Positions 59,413 through 64,000 of a stretch of 64,000 bases of DNA are shown one piece after another. The position numbers were made by a program, and so were the translations under genes. The notes below the pieces were generated by a model that did not search any database, was not told the DNA's origin, and saw only the letters and a program-made list of their open reading frames with translations. This stretch comes from Moringa oleifera (Eukaryota; Streptophyta; Magnoliopsida; Brassicales; Moringaceae): NCBI GenBank assembly GCA_021397835.1, contig JAJFZO010000094.1, positions 6,796,001-6,860,000 of the forward strand, written 5' to 3'. The stretch's first letter is position 1, and every line of letters starts with the position of its first letter.

Positions 59413-62305
59413 ATGGATACTGGTTATACTATAATCTTCATATTGTCTTGCCGGCTGTCGCTTTCTGGTCGTTCTTCTTCTCATCCATTATGTACTGATC
59501 TGAGTGAGTTATCTCTCTCTCTCTCTCTCTCTGTTTTCTGTTAGTTGTCTGCTCATTTTTCATTCTATACTTTGCCAGATTGCTAATAATGGTAATTTAA
59601 ACTTTGACTTAGTAATAGGTTTTATAAAATACCTCTTCTCAGTTCTTTTACTTGACTTTTCCTGGTGAGATTTTTTTTTTTCCGCAGGAAAATGGAGTGT
59701 TAATCTTCTTATTCCTTCTATTTTCTTTTAATGATTAAGTTCATATGAGCGGGAGCACCGTTTACCCCAAAGGCCCCCCTTGCTTTCTGTCAATACAATG
59801 GAAGTGTTTGCTGTAACTCCACTAAGGATCTGCAATTGCAGAATCAGTTTAACGCAATGAATATCTCTGATTCAAGTTGTGCTCCGCTCCTGAAACCAAT
59901 ACTGTGCTCAGTAAGACCCTCCAACAAGTTTTGCTAATGCCTATCAGTTTTTGGCTTTGAACCCTTCATGAGCTGATTGCTACATTTTATCAGTGGAACT
60001 ATGATGTTGCAGCTCCATAGTTTATAAAATTTTTTCAAAACATACATGCATACTATAACAGGTTAACATGATTCACAATTATATCGAAGTGAACCATTCC
60101 CTCCAGCAGTTCCAGTGCTTTGTAATTCCACTGTTTTGCCTAACTCAACACAATCCCTCCCTGCTGCAGTTGACTTTTGTTTTAAAGTTTGGGATGAATG
60201 CCAGAATATGTCGATATTGGGTTCTGCATTTGCATTGCAAGGCAGAGATGGAAGGCTAATTAATTCTACTTCCAAGCTGTCTGATTTGTGGAAGTCTAAG
60301 AGTGCTTTCTGTGATGAATTTGGTGGAGCTTCTGATGACGGACTGGTATGTTTAGATGGCAGAACGGTTTCCTTAAACAGTTCTGATAGTCCTAGTCCTC
60401 TAAATGGCATTTGCCTTGAGAAAATCAGCAATGGATCCTACCTTAACATGGTTTCTCATCCAGATGGTTCAACTCGTGTGTTTTTGTCTGACCAACCAGG
60501 TAAGATTTGGTTGGCAACTATCCCCAAGGAAGGATCTGGAGAAACCCTGGAAAGCAATGAAGCAGATCCTTATCTTGATCTGACTGATCAAGCGCTTTCA
60601 GATGTAGAGCTTGGACTAATGGGGATTGCATTCCATCCCAATTTTCAACAGAATGGTGGGTTCTTTGCTTCTTTTAACTGTGATGAGGTTAAATGGCCAG
60701 ATTGTTCTGGCAGATGTTCATGCAACTCTGAAGTGGGATGTGATCCTTCAAAACTAGGTTCAGATAATGGGGCACAACCATGTCCATGTCACAGTGTTGT
60801 AGCAGAGTTCAGTGCTAATGGTACCATATCACAACCTTTCTCGGTAAATATCTGGTTGGTTTTTACAAATTGTTTATTATGATACTATATTTCAGAAGCT
60901 CCACCTTATTCCATTTTGACTTGGGTTTCAGGCACAAGTATCAAACCAGTGGAAGTCAGAAGAATATTTGCTACGGGCCTTCCTTTTACTACCAATCATG
61001 GTGGTCAGATGCTTTTTGGACCTGAAGATGGTTTTTTGTATTTAATGATGGGAGATGGAGGAGGTCTTGGTGATCCTTACAATTTTGCACAGGACAAGAA
61101 ATCCTTGCTTGGAAAGATTAGTAGACTTGATGTAGATAACATCCTAAGTGAGTATTAGCACAAAAAATTTGTTCCTGATCCTAAACTGTAACACAGTTTT
61201 CCTCATTTGTCCAGTAAACACTGGATTCTCTTCAGGTTTTCTCAGTATATACCTGCTTTAAGTGTCTTTTCTTCTTGTTTCTGCATGTATTTTTACTGGC
61301 AAAATTCATCATGAGGATATCTATTCTACAATAAGTTCCAATTTGAGCACCCTGTTAATTCCAAGACTTACTTTGCTGTTAGCTCCTGTTGATCCATCTC
61401 AGGCTTCTTGATCTAACATAATTTTCTCCAGCTGGATGTGCAAGCCTAAACAATAATTTCCTCCACATCAACACTGGAAAAGATTTTCTCAACTTTGTCA
61501 AGAATTATATTGCCCTCTTGTTCCTGATATTAATGCATACATATTTGCTCTTATAGGATCTATATGAAGAGGTGGATGTAATCAGCAAGGGTGGAAACTA
61601 TGGATGGCGTGTTTATGAAGGTGCCTTTAAGTACGATCCCCGAAATTCTCCAGGGGGCAACACATCTGCCAGCTCCATAAATCCAATCTTCCCTGTAACG
61701 GGTTACAGCCATACCGAGTTAAATAGGTCTCAAGGATCTGCATCCATTACAGGTGGCTATTTCTATCGGTCCTCAACTGATCCTTGCTTGAATGGGAGGT
61801 GAGCTAACTTGATTCTCTTCACCTGTTTTTGTTCTTCCTTTTTGCTTGGTAATTCAGAGATCGGAGACTCTAGATGTTAAGTGGGATTTAATCAGAGTCA
61901 TTTCTGATTGCTTACTGTTGATGACATTATCTAATAAATCATGCTTTCAGGTACCTGTATGCAGATCTGCATGGAGGGCCAATATGGGCAGGCAGTGAAA
62001 CTCCAAAAGGTAGTGGAAACTTCACAACCAGTAAAATCCCTGTCAGTTGTGCTCATGACTCTTCTATCCCATGTATTCCTGAACCAGGAACGGCTTCCCC
62101 TCCATTAGGGTTCTTATTCTCCTTTGGCCAAGATAACAGGAAAGACATCTACATTTTAGCCAGCACTGGAGTGTACAGGTTGTTCGTCCTAGTCGCTGCA
62201 ATTACACTTGCACAAAGGAAAATGTAACAGAAGTTACTCGGGCCTGTCAGTTTTCCTCCAGCTTCAATAGGAGTGCGGTTGAGCCATCCTTGGATTCAAC
62301 TGCTG
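59413..62305 (+). pseudogene. HHIP-like (HIPL) glucose/sorbosone dehydrogenase-type gene, probably broken
   Basis: HIPL proteins are secreted, often GPI-anchored plant proteins with a soluble quinoprotein glucose/sorbosone dehydrogenase beta-propeller; their substrate is unknown. Recognisable exons: 59413-59503 (signal peptide MDTGYTIIFILSC, ending in LCTDL), 59750-59910 (AFCQYNGSVCCNST), about 60062-60843 (VPVLCNSTVLPNS, GLMGIAFHPNFQQNGGFF, CNSEVGCDPSK), 60932-61147 (GLPFTTNHGGQMLFGPEDGF, MMGDGGGLGDPYNFAQ), 61557-61798 (DLYEEVDVISKGGNYGWRVY) and 61951-62305 (YLYADLHGGPIWAG, LGFLFSFGQDN). Four faults appear: the 59910/60062 join is out of frame or meets TAA at 60064; the 60843/60932 join is off by one; the exon expected between 61147 and 61557 (about 60 residues with the WGNYSIP and RNPWRCSFD region) is absent and the direct join is out of frame; and one base seems lost near 62180. 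An unusual gene model or assembly error remains possible. Confidence 0.75.
59511..59533. repeat. (CT)n microsatellite
   Basis: About 11 CT units in the first intron of the HIPL gene. Confidence 0.9.
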
Positions 62306-62595
62306 GTATTTCTCTGCTTTTCATTGTTGTATTTGATGGGTTTTCATGGAATTCTGTAACTGGAATCACTGTCAATTGAGCTTATTGCAAAACAGAAAAT
62401 CCTTATCTGTTCCTGTTATTTTGTCGTTCTTTGTGGTTACTGTTTCTATGTTTTCTTTCTTGAGAACTACTGAATTCAAGAACTTGAAGCATAAGGGGAC
62501 CCTCTGTTGCTCAATTTCATGGCTTCGTCCTTAAGATATGTTTGCAGATATATAAAAGAAGAAGAGACAGAGTTCTTAAAGATAGTAAATTCAGA

Positions 62596-62608
62596 GGGGG
62601 GGGGGGGG

Positions 62609-62651
<43 letters not shown>
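62596..62651. repeat. G14 run followed by (GA)n
   Basis: Fourteen consecutive G, then GGA and about 19 GA units, ending some 77 bases before the start codon of the PPR gene at 62728. It probably lies in that gene's promoter or leader. Confidence 0.93.
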
Positions 62652-62654
<3 letters not shown>

Positions 62655-62727
62655 AAATCTATAAATATCAGGGTTCTGTCATAGTCCAGGAAAATTTTTA
62701 TTTTGCACCATGTATTGGTTGTCTTCC

Positions 62728-64000
62728 ATGCAAGTAGACCTCAAGCCATCTTCTTCTGCTTCCTTTTGTCTTCCATTATTACCCCTTCTTAAATCTCACA
62801 TTTACATCAGCATACCCCTCTTCGGCACTAACAGCTTCACGAAATCCAGAACCCGCTATTATATCCTCCCAGTCTCAGCTGCTACTTCTTACCCAACGAA
62901 AGATATATGGAGAAGAGCAGCAGAATGCAAAAATATGCCGTCTTCTCCACATCAAAAATACCGAAGAAAGCAAGAACCAGTTTATTTAGATTACCATATG
63001 GACATGGACGAGCTATTTGTATCGATAAGCCAAACCCAAAACGAGCAAGAGCTGTACTCTTTAATGTCCCCATATAAAGGGAGGCAACTCTCAATACGCT
63101 TCATGGTTTCGCTTCTTTCCCGTGAAACCGACTGGCAAAGGTCGCTTGCTTTGCTTGATTGGATCCATGAACAGGCGAGGTACTCACCTTCGGTTTTTGC
63201 GTACAACGTTGTTTTGCGCAATGTGCTTCGAGCGAAGCAGTGGGAGCTAGCACACGGCCTGTTCGATGAAATGCGCCAAAGATCGCTTGCTCCTGATAGG
63301 TACACTTATTCTACGCTCATTACATATTTTGGCAAAGAGGGTATGTTTGATTCTGCCTTATCTTGGCTTCAAAAGATGGAGCAAGACCGTGTCTCAGGTG
63401 ATCTTGTTTTGTATAGCAACTTGATTGAGCTTTCGCGTAAGTTGCATGATTATACTAAAGCCATATCTATATTTTCAAGGTTGAAGGGGTCTGGCATTAC
63501 ACCAGACCTTGTAGCTTATAATTCGATGATAAATGTGTTTGGCAAAGCTAAGTTGTTTCGAGAGGCTCGGCTGCTACTTAAAGAGATGAGGGAAATGGGT
63601 GTTTTGCCCGATACTGTTAGTTATTCAACTCTTTTAAGTATGTATGTTGAGAATCAAAAGTTTGTTGAGGCATTGTCTGTGTTTGCTGAGATGAATGAGG
63701 TCAAGTGCCAGCTTGATCTTACAACTTGTAACATTATGATTGATGTTTATGGTCAGTTGGATATGGCCAAGGAAGCTGACAGGCTTTTCTGGAGTATGAG
63801 GAAGATGGGGATTGAACCAAATGTTGTTAGTTATAATACCATTTTGAGGGTGTATGGTGAAGCTGAGCTTTTTGGAGAAGCCATTCATCTTTTCAGATTG
63901 ATGCAGAGGAAAGATATTGAGCAGAATGTTGTTACATATAACACAATGATTAAAATTTATGGGAAGTCTCTTGAGCATGAAAAAGCCACTAATCTCGTGC
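62728..64000 (+). CDS. P-class chloroplast PPR protein, EMB3140/PDM3-like (3' end outside window)
   Basis: An RNA-binding pentatricopeptide protein. The frame opens at ATG 62728 (MQVDLKPSSSASFCLPLLPL) and stays open to the window edge, giving 424 codons so far. The Ser/Thr/Arg-rich N-terminus looks like a chloroplast transit peptide. A conserved pre-repeat block follows (DYHMDMDELF, SPYKGRQLSIRFMVSLLSRE, residues about 98-133). P-type 35-residue repeats start about residue 155 with PSVFAYNVVLRNVLRAKQWE and run at least seven and a half times (SLAPDRYTYSTLI, GITPDLVAYNSMINVFGKAK, GIEPNVVSYNTILRVYGEAE, IEQNVVTYNTMIKIYG). From memory it matches Arabidopsis At5g39980 (EMB3140, also called PDM3), implicated in plastid intron splicing and embryo and chloroplast development. 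No break is seen. Confidence 0.9.
   Translation, partial: MQVDLKPSSSASFCLPLLPLLKSHIYISIPLFGTNSFTKSRTRYYILPVSAATSYPTKDIWRRAAECKNMPSSPHQKYRRKQEPVYLDYHMDMDELFVSISQTQNEQELYSLMSPYKGRQLSIRFMVSLLSRETDWQRSLALLDWIHEQARYSPSVFAYNVVLRNVLRAKQWELAHGLFDEMRQRSLAPDRYTYSTLITYFGKEGMFDSALSWLQKMEQDRVSGDLVLYSNLIELSRKLHDYTKAISIFSRLKGSGITPDLVAYNSMINVFGKAKLFREARLLLKEMREMGVLPDTVSYSTLLSMYVENQKFVEALSVFAEMNEVKCQLDLTTCNIMIDVYGQLDMAKEADRLFWSMRKMGIEPNVVSYNTILRVYGEAELFGEAIHLFRLMQRKDIEQNVVTYNTMIKIYGKSLEHEKATNLV

Noticed and set aside
60068..60259. 63-codon frame (MIHNYIEVNH...) at the start of HIPL exon 3
   Set aside because: It overlaps the HIPL-homologous frame in another phase and resembles nothing; it arises from the frame break at the exon junction.
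62882..63305. Minus-strand frames opposite the start of the last PPR gene
   Set aside because: They are shadows of the plus-strand PPR frame, which has transit peptide, pre-repeat block and 35-residue repeats.

Overview
The window is nuclear DNA from a eudicot plant. The evidence is multi-exon genes with GT-AG introns, AT-rich intergenic DNA, L1-type LINEs in introns, and plant-specific families (PPR, LBD, DUF569, DUF1985). I cannot name the species.

Layout. 91-1066 (-): the first two exons of a DUF1985 gene that runs off the left edge, with a TACGATT minisatellite directly upstream. 3607-35750 (-): one very large gene, a VIP1/PPIP5K-type inositol pyrophosphate kinase-phosphatase (plant VIH). 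I rebuilt 30 coding exons whose splice phases all agree, giving 1048 codons from the Met at 35732. Its introns hold two long decayed LINEs (about 16481-21778 and 24958-29585), two LINE tail-only insertions with target-site duplications, a tRNA-derived SINE fragment whose tail resembles the LINE tail, a MITE-like element and several microsatellites. 36130-39700: AT-rich intergenic DNA. 39704-46301 (-): a 16-exon HI0933-type flavoprotein of 485 aa, with one GC-AG intron. 47091-48602 (+): an intronless E-class PPR protein. 50833-52161 (-): a three-exon DUF569 gene. 52.2-56.3 kb: very AT-rich, no gene seen. 56383-57165 (+): a LOB-domain transcription factor of the LBD22/LBD27 type. 59413-62305 (+): an HHIP-like (HIPL) gene that looks broken, with one exon missing and several frame breaks. 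62728-64000 (+): the start of a long P-class chloroplast PPR gene resembling Arabidopsis EMB3140/PDM3, cut by the right edge.

These are independent housekeeping and regulatory genes, not a cluster for one pathway. From memory, the FAD oxidoreductase, HIPL-like and EMB3140-like genes have relatives close together on Arabidopsis chromosome 5 (about At5g39940 to At5g39980), so part of the right half may be conserved microsynteny. The most noteworthy material is the retroposon structure inside the VIH introns and the decay of the HIPL copy. I found no evidence of a new multi-gene system.
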